Assembly (NCBI RefSeq): GCF_020103695.1
Contig: NZ_JAHXBF010000007.1
Span: 62,001 to 126,000 of the forward strand
Direction: 5' to 3'
Length of the DNA: 64,000 nucleotides
From: Hyalangium versicolor
GTDB taxonomy: Bacteria > Myxococcota > Myxococcia > Myxococcales > Myxococcaceae
The position numbers and the translations under genes were made by a program. A model generated the notes under the pieces. That model had not been told where the DNA came from, searched no databases, and worked only from the letters and a program-made list of their open reading frames with translations. Every line of letters starts with the position of its first letter. Within the stretch, counting starts at the first letter, position 1. This document shows positions 16,301 to 24,961 of this stretch, one piece after another.

Positions 16301-18679
16301 CTCGGCGATGTTGCCACTCATGAACTCACAGCTCGCCCGCGTGAGCCGCGCCTCGAAGGCCAGCGCGTGGTCCGTCTCCCAGGGGTCTCCCGGGATGAGC
16401 GAGAAGGCCGTCGAGACGTACGTGATGGCGGGGCGCAGCGCCACCGCAGCCTTGGCCTTCCGGCCCGCCTCGGCGTTCAGCCGCGCGAGGTGGTGGCGCT
16501 CGGCGGGCTCGTGGATCAGGTCCACGGCGGCGTTGAGCTGGCTCACCACTTCGAAGATCTTCTCGCGCACCTCCTCCTGAGACAGGCGCTCGAGCAGCAG
16601 CCGGCCGATGCGCAAGTGGGTGGCCTTGCGCTCTTCCTCTGAGAGGAGGGAGTGGGCCGCCTGCTGGATGCGATCGTGGAGGAAGCGGTACTGCTCCGGC
16701 CCCACGCGCGCCAGCATGCCCCCATTGAGCGAGGGCTCGAGCCCCTGCTCCACCTCTCCCAGCTCCTCCAGGCTGGTGAGAGTGCCCAGCATCGGGAGCG
16801 AGAAGACATTGCCCACGCACGCCGCCTGCCGGAGCAGGTGCTGGGTCGTGGGGGGAAGCTGACGCAGCTTGCCCACCATGAAGTCGACGACGTTGTCCGA
16901 GTACCCCCGGGCCCGGATCGCTTCGGAGTCCCACCGCCACCCTGTTCCGGGGGTGCGCACCAGCAGTCCGTCCTGGTTCAGCGTCACCATCCACTGGAGG
17001 AGGAAGAAGGGGTTGCCGCCCGTCCGCTCGTGCACCAGCGCCGCGAGCGGGGCCACCAGACCCTCGCCCGCGCCCGGGAGTGCATCGCTCACAAGACGCG
17101 CGACGTGCTCCAGGCTCAGGGGTTCCAGGCGGATCTCCGTCATCCGCGCGCCGGCCTTGCGCGCCTCCTCCAACACCGGCACCAGCGGATGGGAGGGGCT
17201 CACCTCGTTGTCACGGTAGGCTCCGATCCACAACACGGGAGGCGTCTCCGGCTGGGACAGCAGCTGCCCGATGAGCTGGAGGCTGGCGAGATCCGCCCAC
17301 TGCAGATCATCCAGGAACACCACGAGCGGGTGCTCAGGAGTGGCGAACACCTGGAGGAAGCGGCGCACCACGCGATGGAAGCGGTGCTGCGCCTCGGCGG
17401 GTTGCAGCTCCTGGACCGGTGGCTGCTTGCCCGCCACCACCTCCAGCTGAGGCACGAGGCCCACGAGCACCTGCCCCTCCGCCGCCCAGGACTGGTTCAG
17501 CCGCTCGCGCCACCTCGCCAGCTCCTCGTCGGTGCCCGCCAGCAGATGCTGCGTCAGCCCGCGAATGGCCTCCGCCAGGGTGGCGTAGGGAATGTCCCGC
17601 TGGAACTGGTCGAACTTGCCGTGGAGGAAGAAGCTGCGCCGCTGCACCACGGGCTTGTGCAGCTCGTTCACCACCGAGGACTTGCCGATGCCCGAGTAGC
17701 CGCTGACCAGGAACAGCTCCGGCTTACCTCCGCGAACAACGCGCTCGAAGCCCTCGCGCAGGGTAGCGACCTGGGCTTCGCGCCCGTAGAGCCGCTGGGG
17801 CAGTTGGAAGCCGGAGGGCGCATCGTGGGCGCCGGGGGTGAACCCCTCCAGCGCGCGCGGGCCCGGCTCCTGCCGGCACTGGTCGAGGTCCGCTTTGAGC
17901 CCCTCAGCGCTTTGGTAGCGCTCCTCGGCGACCTTAGCGAGCAGCTTCATCACGATGGCCGACAGGGCCGGAGGCACCTGGGCGTTCAGCTCATGCGGAG
18001 GCCTCGGGGTGTGCGCCATGTGCGCGTGGAACCATTCCAGCGCATCCCTCCCATGGAACGGTCGCTGTCCCGTCAACAACTCGTAGAGCGTCACGCCCAG
18101 CGAGTAGAAGTCGGTCCGGTAATCGATGGCGCGGTTCATCCTCCCGGTCTGCTCGGGAGACATGTACGCCAGGGTCCCTTCGATGAGGTGCGAGGGCGCG
18201 GCGTCCAGGTGCTCGATCTTCTGGAGCGTGGCGGCCCCGAAGTCGATCAGGCGCGCCTCTCCCGAGGGCTCGAGGATGATGTTGGAGGGCTTGATGTCCT
18301 TGTGGATCACGTTGCGGCTGTGAACCTCCGCCAGCGTCGAGGCCAGGGAGATGGCCAGGTCGATGGCGCGGGAGAGTTCCAGCGGCCGGCCCACGGACTC
18401 GGAGAGGGGCTCGCCCTGCACCTTCTCCAACAGCAGCACCGGCCGCTCGTGGATCCGCTCATAGGCATAGGGCCTGGCCACGCCCCGCACGTCCCGGAGC
18501 CGCTGCAGGATGGCGAACTCCCTCCGGTAGCGCTCGCTCTCGCTGGCACCCGGGAATGGCGCCATCGGGGTCTTGAGGATGACCGGCAGCGAATCGGCTT
18601 CGCGCACGGCCCGGAAGAGCACGTTCGAACCCGTTCCTCGAAGCGTGCCGAGAACCTTGTAACCAGGGATGTTCAACAT
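13382..18679 (-). CDS. Trifunctional Ser/Thr kinase - AAA ATPase - GAF - sensor histidine kinase
   Basis: The ~1765-residue hybrid starts at MLNIPGYKV. In order: a Ser/Thr kinase domain at about 5-270 (VILKTP lysine, HKDIKPSN with HKD for HRD, IDFGAA, SPEQ); an AAA/NB-ARC-like ATPase with P-loop GYSGIGKSS near 327-335 and FLDDLQW as Walker B; a long helical TPR-like region; a GAF domain around 1350-1500; a coiled coil (RRANDELEQRVEERTRELRQ split over two lines of helix); and a histidine kinase with H-box ASNVLHNVGNVL, N-box NLISNAKYAL and G-boxes DNGMGIS and GFGLH. The glycine loop (GTLRGTGSNVLF) is degenerate. This architecture recurs in myxobacteria and cyanobacteria. It is cytosolic; the signal sensed is unknown. 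No response regulator lies next to it. Confidence 0.92.
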   Translation of the reverse strand: MLNIPGYKVLGTLRGTGSNVLFRAVREADSLPVILKTPMAPFPGASESERYRREFAILQRLRDVRGVARPYAYERIHERPVLLLEKVQGEPLSESVGRPLELSRAIDLAISLASTLAEVHSRNVIHKDIKPSNIILEPSGEARLIDFGAATLQKIEHLDAAPSHLIEGTLAYMSPEQTGRMNRAIDYRTDFYSLGVTLYELLTGQRPFHGRDALEWFHAHMAHTPRPPHELNAQVPPALSAIVMKLLAKVAEERYQSAEGLKADLDQCRQEPGPRALEGFTPGAHDAPSGFQLPQRLYGREAQVATLREGFERVVRGGKPELFLVSGYSGIGKSSVVNELHKPVVQRRSFFLHGKFDQFQRDIPYATLAEAIRGLTQHLLAGTDEELARWRERLNQSWAAEGQVLVGLVPQLEVVAGKQPPVQELQPAEAQHRFHRVVRRFLQVFATPEHPLVVFLDDLQWADLASLQLIGQLLSQPETPPVLWIGAYRDNEVSPSHPLVPVLEEARKAGARMTEIRLEPLSLEHVARLVSDALPGAGEGLVAPLAALVHERTGGNPFFLLQWMVTLNQDGLLVRTPGTGWRWDSEAIRARGYSDNVVDFMVGKLRQLPPTTQHLLRQAACVGNVFSLPMLGTLTSLEELGEVEQGLEPSLNGGMLARVGPEQYRFLHDRIQQAAHSLLSEEERKATHLRIGRLLLERLSQEEVREKIFEVVSQLNAAVDLIHEPAERHHLARLNAEAGRKAKAAVALRPAITYVSTAFSLIPGDPWETDHALAFEARLTRASCEFMSGNIAEVRRQVEEFGSRVRSRADIVAVSILKSDVYFASGAMPEAVTCLMELLELLGMPLSRSPTWEDAVAAHRETWALLGERSIESLVELPLMTDPDMKLVMGTLFKLFGAAFATDPHLLIIVLSQMVSLTFRHGFVEIGALGCCWFGVITGSFFHQYREGLAFGRLADAFVERYDLSALRGNVLFGMHYTCYWTQPLARAQELLLGGFQHMLQVGDTIPAAYCCPTIVSNRLAMGHHLDEIQQESVVRGEFLSKTGFVEIQDWLLIHQRYVQQLRGHSLSFGTLSGDGFDEQAFEARLTPQRLTGTRVNYWIAKLQSRFMCGAYPEAREAAEKANALEWSLKGGLSLREFHFYRALALATDFEEATAQEQRQRLEAIQRHQQQLAQWAEHCPENFRALERMVFAELARLSGKLEEATRAYEEAIRWARESGATHFVGLASELAANFWRTRQAPIVAHAFAREARAAYQQWGALGKVQQLETLWPNLGSSHASEDDASSSSSTNSTRIDALTVVKAQQAISGEIVLERLVTTLLQAAIENAGAQRGALLLPNGDTFSVAAVSVASSGGPTVLSGESAAHELPWTILSYVRRTREHVLIGDASKPHPFSADEYLARSGARSVLCLPLLRQEQLSGALYLENTLATNAFSPTRLSLLGHIASQAAISIENARLYEDVQRAKAELRRANDELEQRVEERTRELRQAQARLVDTAREVGMAEVASNVLHNVGNVLTSAVINLEMMQKAVGSSRVGRLKQATNLLLEHRVDLPGFLAPGARGGNLPDYLAALSDELVSEQTRLMDDVEALGRHVEHIRAIVQVQQTYARTALLEEECDLVQLLDDALRIQLVALQRHGVTVHREVAPVPRLKVDKHKVLQILINLISNAKYALDSALEGERSLRVRLAAEGEFVRIQMVDNGMGISEEARASLFMHGFTTRKDGHGFGLHSSALAAQMLGGRLTLESEGPGKGAVATLELPLS

Positions 18680-19163
18680 GGATGAGCGTGTTTCCGAGGC
18701 GGAGTGGCCGTGCTGGCAGGGGCGAGTCGCCTTGCCGCAGTGAAACACCTGAAATGCTACACGCGCATGAGGGGCAAGGTTCAGGGGGCAAGGTGGCCTC
18801 GTGTCGTCTTCCCGGAGTCCCGCCGAGAGAGCGCCCCGGGCCGAAGAGCCCGGGTTGAGAAGGACCCGGGTGTGGACGGGGCGGAGGCTCAATGACTCTG
18901 GACTGGCCGGGCTCCAATCGAGCGCCGGTACTGTCGGCACTCGGACTCGAAGACGCCGTCTCGATCTCCGAGCAGCCGACGGAGCCGCTTCACCATGCAC
19001 CAGACAGGCGTGCGGCGGCTCCCGACCATCGCCGGTAGGGCCTGTCAGGCCGACCTCATCGAGAGCCTGGGACGCGGACATCAGCCCCCGGTTCTCGGGC
19101 GGCGTGGGCCAAGCTGAACTTCACGGACCTCACGCTGGAGGACCGCTGGAGGAGCGATGGCTG
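18680..19163. other. 484-bp intergenic region without a supported gene
   Basis: This region lies between the hybrid kinase start and the GH43 stop, both minus strand. It must contain the kinase promoter (near 18690-18770, where ATGCTACACGCGCATG is locally less GC-rich) but no consensus element is clear. Short open stretches in shifting plus-strand frames near 19070-19173 look coding-like but are not continuous. Confidence 0.5.
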
Positions 19164-21320
19164 CTACCTGTAGACCTCGATGTAGTCGAGCTCCGTGAAC
19201 TGGGCCCCCTTCGTGAAACGGATCGTGTTGGTGCCCGCGTTGAGGTTCACGGTCGTGGTGGCCGCCGTCCAGACATCGACGCCATTGTTGGCATAGCCCT
19301 GGCTGAAGGATGCGCCGCCATTGACCGAGATGTTGTGGCTGCTGGCACCCCAACCATTGCTGTAGACCGTGCGCAGGGTATAGGTGCCCGAGCTGGGGAC
19401 ATTGACCCGGAACTCCACGTAGCTGTCCGCGTAGTCGATGTAGCCCACCTTCTGGCCATTCGACGCGCTGGCCTGGGAGGCGATCGCGGAGTGGAAGATC
19501 GTCGCGTTCTCGGCCTCGTAGCGGGGCAGTTCGAGGTAGTCCAGCTCGGTGAAGTTGCTGCCCTTCGTAAAGGTGATCGTGTTGTTCCCCGCGTTCAGGG
19601 GGACCTGGAGCGTCAGCGAGGTCCAGACATCCACCCCGTTGTTGGCATAGTTCACGCTGAAGGGCGCTCCCCCGTTGACCGAGACATTGTGGCTGCTGGT
19701 ACCCCAGCCATTGGCGTAGCGCACGGTGACCGCGTGCGTGCCGGCCTTGGGGACGTTGACGGTGAAGCGCACCGCGCTGTCCGCGTAGTCGATGTACCCA
19801 GCCTTCTGGCCATTCGACGCGCTCGCGATGGTGGAGGCGCGGGCATTCGTCAACTGCGCGTGCTCGGCCTCGTACCGCGTGGCGTCGGTCGCGCTGGCGC
19901 TGATGTCGGCCCGATCGATCGTGAGGTAGTAGCCACCGGAGGAGCCATTCTTGGTCCCGGTGACGCGAAGCTTGAGCGTGTGCGCACCGGGGCTGAGCAC
20001 CGGGCTGATGTACATGACCTGATGGCCCTGGCGCGGTGACTGGTAGAAGTCCACGAGCGTCTCCGCCCCCCCATCGATCGAGACCGCCCCGATACCGTGG
20101 GCAGGATCCTTCGCGCCATAGATGACAATCTGCGTGCCGTTGAAGCGCACCTGCACGGAAGCGTTGGTGGTGTTGGAGTAGTGATCATCTCCCTGATAGC
20201 AGCCGACCCCGCAGGAAGGCCCGTAGCTCCAAGTCCCGGTGTACTCGAACTGCTGGAGGCCCGTGCCAGTGGAGTTGTCGTTCAGCGTGATGGGGCTGGG
20301 CCCGTTGTCACCCGAGGGCTTGGTCAGCGTGGCACCGAGGGACACCGGGCTGCCGAAGTTCGGCGTCCCGTCGGCATTCCAGGTGATGCGCTGCGCGCGC
20401 GTCGTGCGGCCGTTGTACGTGAACTCGGCGGTGGTCTTCGCGTGATAGATGATCCAGTCCTCGGCCCCATCAGGCGACTTGAAGAATCCATGGTGCCCGG
20501 GCCCGAAGGCTCCGTTGGCATCGTTGCGCTGGAACACCGGGTTGGCCGTCTGTGTCCAGGAGGCGGGGTCCATCACGTTGCTGCTCTCGTTGGCGGTGAG
20601 CATGCCGAGCCTGTAGTCCGGCTTGCCCGTATCGCAGGCGGAGTAGGTCAGGAAGATCCGGCCGTTGCGCTGGAGGACCACCGGGCCTTCACGCACCTCG
20701 GTGCATCCAAAGCCTGACGCGGGGATGTTGACCCGAGCGCCGCTGATGGTCCACGGGTTGCTCATGGGCGCGATGTAGATCAGGTGCCCCGGGTGCCCGG
20801 CCCAGAGGAAGTACAGCGAGCCGTCGCTCTTGCGCAGGACGCTGCCGTCAATGGCGTAGTACTGGTTGTTGGGATCGGTCGCGATCCGGCCCTTGTCCGT
20901 GTAGGGACCGAGCGGATCCGTCCCGCTGCTCTCCAGGACATACATGCGGTGGTTGACGTCGGTCCCGTCGTCCTTGGTGTAGTAGAGGTACCAGCGGAGG
21001 CCGTTCGGGCCGTTGAGCAGGTGGAACTCGGCAGCCCAGACGTTGCAGCACCCAGTCCACACGGTCGTCGGCGATGCAGTCAGCAGGCCCGAGATCGACG
21101 CTGCCTTCCAGATCTTGATCGAGCCCCCCTGAGTGGTCGCCAGGTAGTAGTAGCCGTTGTAGTACTGCATCCACGGGTCCGCGCTGTTGTTCAGCGGATT
21201 GACGAACGTCCCCGAAGCGTGGGCGCGCGGCGCGATGAGCATGAAGAGGCTGCACACCATCACGCGAAGCAGCACTGCGGTCTTCCACGGGGTGGCTTGA
21301 AGGCGCGGGGGGATCAGCAC
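19164..21320 (-). CDS. Secreted GH43-family glycoside hydrolase with two CBM-like modules
   Basis: The start is set at GTG 21320, six bases after a perfect AGGAGG; an upstream ATG at 21356 has none. A signal peptide (VMVCSLFMLIAPRAHA) precedes a five-bladed GH43-like propeller at about 40-330, with acidic residues in NNSADPWMQ, YAIDGSVLR and CTEVREGPVV as probable base, pKa modulator and acid. GH43 enzymes cleave arabinose- or xylose-containing polymers. A jelly-roll-like region follows (about 340-475), then two tandem ~115-residue CBM6/35-like repeats (RYEAE...DYxELP). The enzyme probably degrades plant or microbial polysaccharide outside the cell. The exact substrate is not readable. An AT-rich stretch upstream (about 21355-21415) probably holds its promoter. 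Confidence 0.87.
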   Translation of the reverse strand: MLIPPRLQATPWKTAVLLRVMVCSLFMLIAPRAHASGTFVNPLNNSADPWMQYYNGYYYLATTQGGSIKIWKAASISGLLTASPTTVWTGCCNVWAAEFHLLNGPNGLRWYLYYTKDDGTDVNHRMYVLESSGTDPLGPYTDKGRIATDPNNQYYAIDGSVLRKSDGSLYFLWAGHPGHLIYIAPMSNPWTISGARVNIPASGFGCTEVREGPVVLQRNGRIFLTYSACDTGKPDYRLGMLTANESSNVMDPASWTQTANPVFQRNDANGAFGPGHHGFFKSPDGAEDWIIYHAKTTAEFTYNGRTTRAQRITWNADGTPNFGSPVSLGATLTKPSGDNGPSPITLNDNSTGTGLQQFEYTGTWSYGPSCGVGCYQGDDHYSNTTNASVQVRFNGTQIVIYGAKDPAHGIGAVSIDGGAETLVDFYQSPRQGHQVMYISPVLSPGAHTLKLRVTGTKNGSSGGYYLTIDRADISASATDATRYEAEHAQLTNARASTIASASNGQKAGYIDYADSAVRFTVNVPKAGTHAVTVRYANGWGTSSHNVSVNGGAPFSVNYANNGVDVWTSLTLQVPLNAGNNTITFTKGSNFTELDYLELPRYEAENATIFHSAIASQASASNGQKVGYIDYADSYVEFRVNVPSSGTYTLRTVYSNGWGASSHNISVNGGASFSQGYANNGVDVWTAATTTVNLNAGTNTIRFTKGAQFTELDYIEVYR
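19170..19875 (-). repeat. Tandem duplication encoding two CBM-like modules
   Basis: Two ~345-bp units lie end to end within the GH43 gene. They share stretches such as the codons for ASNGQK(V/A)GYIDYADS, SSHN(I/V)SVNGGA and YANNGVDVWT, with clear DNA similarity (for example the CTTCTGGCCATTCGACGCG block in both). This points to an internal duplication of a carbohydrate-binding module. Confidence 0.7.
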
Positions 21321-21484
21321 GGGAGTCCTCCTGGAGAGGCGCCCATCGAAAAGCAAACCCGGGTGCTACGTCAATAAAAACCAGGAATACAATATAGAAT
21401 TGAAAAACAGGAAGGGCTGTTGCCCTGGGGCAGCAGCTGCCGGGAGCTTCCCACACCGCTCCTCGGCAGCCACCGCAGCGACCA

Positions 21485-23824
21485 TCAGGGGGTAAACAGC
21501 AACGCGCTATTGAGAACTGGGTTCGTGTTTCCTCCCACCACCAACACCTTGCCCGAGGGCAGCAGCGTCGCGGTGTGGTAGGCGCGCGCGGCAGGCATGC
21601 TCAGCGTGACGCTCGTCGCACCGGTCGTGGGATCATACAGCTCCGCGATCGGGCTCGCGCTCTGGATTCCTCCTGTCACCAGGAGCTTGCCCGAGGCCAG
21701 CCGGGTGACCGTGTGCGAGGTGCGGGTGTAGCTCAGCTCACCGCCGTCCGTCTCGACGCCATGAATGGGATCGTAGAAGGAGAAGGAGCGCCCCGCCAGC
21801 AGCAGCAGCTTGTCCGGAGCCAGCACCCACGCGGCCTGCCAGCCCGTCTGCGAGAGGCCTCCAGGGCTCGATGTCCAGGCGTTTGTCCCCGGATCATAGA
21901 CCTCGGTAGGGTAGTTCCCCCCGAGCACCAGCACCTTCCCCGTGCTCAACACCAGGGCCTGATGGTCGAAGTGATGGCCGGCTGAAGCGGTGAGCGGCAA
22001 CCACGTATTGGTGGCGGGATCGTACAGCTCGGGGACGCGGCCCGCGGTCGAATCCGAGTTGCCGCCGATGACCAGCACCTTGCCCGAGGGCAGCACCGTC
22101 GCGGTGTGGCGGGTGCGCGTGAAGGTGAGCGGTGCCACGGCGCTCCAGGTGTTCGTGGTGGGATCATACAGCTCCGCGCTCCTGAGCTGCTGTGAACCCT
22201 GCGTTCCTCCGATGGCGAGCACCTTGCCCGAGGGCAGCAGCGTCAGCGTGTAGTTGTTCTCGCGGATCTGCTGCATGCGCCCGGCGGGAGCCCAGGTGCC
22301 CGTCGCGGGATTGTAGAGCTCCGCGGTGTCCAGCCAGCGGCCCCCGTCGACCCCCCCCGCCACAAGCACCTTGCCCGAGGTCAGGAGCAAGGCCTTGTGA
22401 GAGTAGCGAGCCGTGCCCATGGCGCCTGTGATGTCCCAGGTGGAGTTCGAAGGCGGTGGTCCGTTCTCTCCTCCCGAGCAATCCGCCGCGCTCTGCACAG
22501 TGACGGTGAAGCGGTGAGAAGCGGAGAAGCCCAGGGCGTTGGTGACGGTGGCGGTGATGAAGGGCGCCGCATCCGCAGGTGCGCAGGCAGGTGCGGTCCA
22601 CACCACCTCGCTCGAGGTGAAACCAGTCGCTGGCGTTCCCAGGGTGCCCGAGCTGGTGCTCCAGGAGAAGGTCAGTGCACCGCCATCTCCATCCTCGGCG
22701 AGCACGCGCAGGGTGACGAGGCTGCCCCCGGTGACGCTCTGCGCGGACTGGTGCGCCAGGATGATGTGCGGCGGGAAGCTGACGCCATTGTCGCTTCCGG
22801 AGTTGACGCAGACGCGCAGGGTGCCTGTGTTCTGGCCCCCGTGGCCATCTGTCACCGTCACGGTGAGCGCGCAGTTGCCACAGGAGTCTCCCGAGGGCAC
22901 CGCGCTCGGAGTAAAGCTGGCCGTGGGCGAGTTCGCGTTCGTCCAGGTGCCTTGGCAGCTCGCGCTCCAGGCGTAGGAGAGCGTGTCTCCGTCCAGGTCC
23001 GTGCCCACCGCGGTGAGCGTGGCGCTCTGCCCCACGGAGATGGGCGAGAGCGAGGTGGTGATGCTCTGCACCGAGGGCGAGGTATTGAAGGAGACGGTGA
23101 ACGAAGCGGCCCCTTGGTTGGCACCGTTCGCGGGCAGCACGGTGAGGGTGATGTTGGCCGTGGCGAAGGCGCCGTGGGAGTCCGTCACGGTCACGATCAC
23201 CATCACCGGGCCCTCTGTGGCGGGGGCTGTCCAGACTGTCGTCGTCGTGGAGGAGGCGCTGAGGCTGCCAGCAGCCGCGGTCCAGGCGTAGCTGAGCGAA
23301 TCCCCTGCGTCCGCATCATGCGCAGTGACTTGCAAGGCGATCGTGCCGCCAGGCCTGACGGTGCTGGACGAGGCCACCACCGAGTCAATGCATGGCGCGG
23401 TGTTATCGATAGACGGGACGGGATTCAGGGATTGCAGGGTGAGCGCCACCAAGGCCGTCTCCCCTGCTGTAATGGTGACGCCAGAGGCGATTCCTCGGAA
23501 GAGCAGCTGGCCCTGGGCGTCGAAAGCCTCTCCCGTGAAGGTGCGATTCACACCGGCGGGAATGTTGTGCAGGGTGCCGCTCCAGGCTCCCTCCGAGACC
23601 GTCAATGCCACCGTGGCGGTAGGAGCGTCCGCCGCGGTGAGGGTGACCGTCACCCGGGAGAGCTGCGCCGTCAGAGCCTGGCTCGTATGAGCCACGAAGT
23701 GCGCGCCTCCTACAGCTGGCTCCTCCGTGGCAGGTGTTTGGGTGGGTCCGCAGCTCATGGCCACCAACGCAAGGCACAACATGAGTCCGCAAGAGATTGA
23801 ACGGGTCCTTCGATTCATCATCAT
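21485..23824 (-). CDS. Kelch-repeat lipoprotein with Ig/PKD-like domains
   Basis: The 779-residue protein starts at 23824 (MMMNRRTRS); earlier codons have no signal sequence. The lipobox LVAMSC puts the lipidated Cys at 25. Then come a beta domain (VTVTLTAADAP..., about 50-130), three or so Ig/PKD-like domains (DAGDSLSYAWTAAAG, DLDGDTLSYAWSA, DGDGGALTFSWST), and a C-terminal six-bladed Kelch propeller from about 495 (blades with GKVLVAGG...AELYNPATGTW). Myxobacteria encode many such proteins. They are thought to sit on the outer membrane and act in adhesion or polymer binding, but the partner is unknown. Confidence 0.88.
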   Translation of the reverse strand: MMMNRRTRSISCGLMLCLALVAMSCGPTQTPATEEPAVGGAHFVAHTSQALTAQLSRVTVTLTAADAPTATVALTVSEGAWSGTLHNIPAGVNRTFTGEAFDAQGQLLFRGIASGVTITAGETALVALTLQSLNPVPSIDNTAPCIDSVVASSSTVRPGGTIALQVTAHDADAGDSLSYAWTAAAGSLSASSTTTTVWTAPATEGPVMVIVTVTDSHGAFATANITLTVLPANGANQGAASFTVSFNTSPSVQSITTSLSPISVGQSATLTAVGTDLDGDTLSYAWSASCQGTWTNANSPTASFTPSAVPSGDSCGNCALTVTVTDGHGGQNTGTLRVCVNSGSDNGVSFPPHIILAHQSAQSVTGGSLVTLRVLAEDGDGGALTFSWSTSSGTLGTPATGFTSSEVVWTAPACAPADAAPFITATVTNALGFSASHRFTVTVQSAADCSGGENGPPPSNSTWDITGAMGTARYSHKALLLTSGKVLVAGGVDGGRWLDTAELYNPATGTWAPAGRMQQIRENNYTLTLLPSGKVLAIGGTQGSQQLRSAELYDPTTNTWSAVAPLTFTRTRHTATVLPSGKVLVIGGNSDSTAGRVPELYDPATNTWLPLTASAGHHFDHQALVLSTGKVLVLGGNYPTEVYDPGTNAWTSSPGGLSQTGWQAAWVLAPDKLLLLAGRSFSFYDPIHGVETDGGELSYTRTSHTVTRLASGKLLVTGGIQSASPIAELYDPTTGATSVTLSMPAARAYHTATLLPSGKVLVVGGNTNPVLNSALLFTP

Positions 23825-24130
23825 CAACCTGGAAGCAATGGATTGCCCTCGGCACCTCGGCCAAGGTTGGCGCGCAAGGTAAGGGCAGAGTTTCCAGGGT
23901 CCAGAAAACAGCCTGACAGCCCAATCCGTCACCTGGAGTTTTCGTGCATGTTTCCATCAGGATGCGGTTCGTTTCCAACCGCAGGAGCGGATGCTTGGTC
24001 ATCCCAGCAGTGGCCCCTGGCTCTCTCCTCTCCTCGACTTCGGCGCTTTCCGGAGTTCGCCTCCACCTCATTGTGACAGCAGTGTCAGGCGGCCACGGTT
24101 TTCAGCCGCCTCCCAGTCCCGGTCGGGGCC
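23825..24130. other. 306-bp intergenic region: Kelch-gene promoter side and terminator hairpin
   Basis: No gene is supported here. The part near 23880-23990 is upstream of the Kelch lipoprotein and should hold its promoter; no clear -35/-10 is seen. A hairpin close to the stop of the 24131 gene is listed separately. Confidence 0.5.
24087..24111 (-). terminator. Hairpin downstream of the 24131 gene
   Basis: A 7-bp perfect stem (AGGCGGC/GCCGCCT) with an 11-base loop lies 20 bp past the stop of the minus-strand membrane-protein gene. It has no clear U-tract, so termination is plausible but unproven. Confidence 0.4.
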
Positions 24131-24688
24131 TCACCACACCCGGCGCCAGCCCACCCCCAAAGATCTGTAGGAGTAATCCCTGGAGCTGGAGCGCAGGTAT
24201 GGGGTGCTCACGTGCATGCGCGCGTCGACGACCAGGGGCAGCCAGTCCGTGACGCGCACCTCCATCTCGGCCCCCAGGGACACCCCCAGGAGCGGACGCG
24301 CGCCGTGGTACCAGGCCACCCCCAGGAGGAGCGAGGGCCGCACAGGGCCCAACACCACCCCAGCGCGCGCGATGCCTCCAATCTGGAGCAGGGGCCTGTA
24401 CGTGGTGCTGTAGCTGTGTGTCGAGCCGTTCCAGCCGACGTTCAGCACGGAGCCCGCATGGACGTAGAGCGCTGCCTCGGGCCCTATCGCGAAATACGAG
24501 CCGAACCGCTTGAGCAGGTGCAGTCGGACTCCGGGCCCACCATATTCACCACCCTCGTCGTCCCGACTCCGCGCATAGCCCAACTGCAGGCCCAGTTCTC
24601 TGCTGGGCTCAGCCTCCACTTGAGGCGATGCCTCCTGCGCCAGGACACTTCCCGCCAACAGCCACGTCAGTACAAAGAGCGCTCTCAT
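24131..24688 (-). CDS. Small outer-membrane beta-barrel-like protein
   Basis: This 185-residue protein starts at ATG 24688, with a GGAGG-like site upstream. Signal peptide MRALFVLTWLLAGSVLAQ is followed by amphipathic strands (ELGLQLGYARSRDD, GGPGVRLHLLKRFGSYFAIGPEAALYVHAG, LLQIGGIARAGVVLGPVRPSLLLGVAWYHG) and an aromatic C-terminal residue (Trp), as in eight-stranded barrels. The length fits OmpA/OmpX-size barrels. No specific function can be given. Confidence 0.72.
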   Translation of the reverse strand: MRALFVLTWLLAGSVLAQEASPQVEAEPSRELGLQLGYARSRDDEGGEYGGPGVRLHLLKRFGSYFAIGPEAALYVHAGSVLNVGWNGSTHSYSTTYRPLLQIGGIARAGVVLGPVRPSLLLGVAWYHGARPLLGVSLGAEMEVRVTDWLPLVVDARMHVSTPYLRSSSRDYSYRSLGVGWRRVW

Positions 24689-24961
24689 TCCAATCCCCCT
24701 CCCGCGGGTAGATCCCGTCGGGTTGCGCGGATGAGTCTTCAAGCCTCGTGCCAGGAAAGATTGCCGCTGATTCCAGGCAGAACAACCCGCCACTTCTGGG
24801 GAACGGAGAGTGCGTGGCTGTTTGCTGGCGCTACAACGGATTGAGGAACTCCAGCAACGCCCTCTGAAAGCCACGAAATCCGCAAGCAGTTGACGGCCTT
24901 GCGGCTCCAGGACTATCAGCCCGCCCGGCTTCACCCTGGATTTCACGAAAGGCTTGTTCTC

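Noticed and set aside
19070..19173. Coding-like stretches in shifting plus-strand frames (…KLNFTDLTLEDRWRSDGCYL-stop)
   Set aside because: Could be a decayed gene, but no start, no continuous frame and no recognisable family; the end also overlaps the GH43 stop. Kept only as a note.
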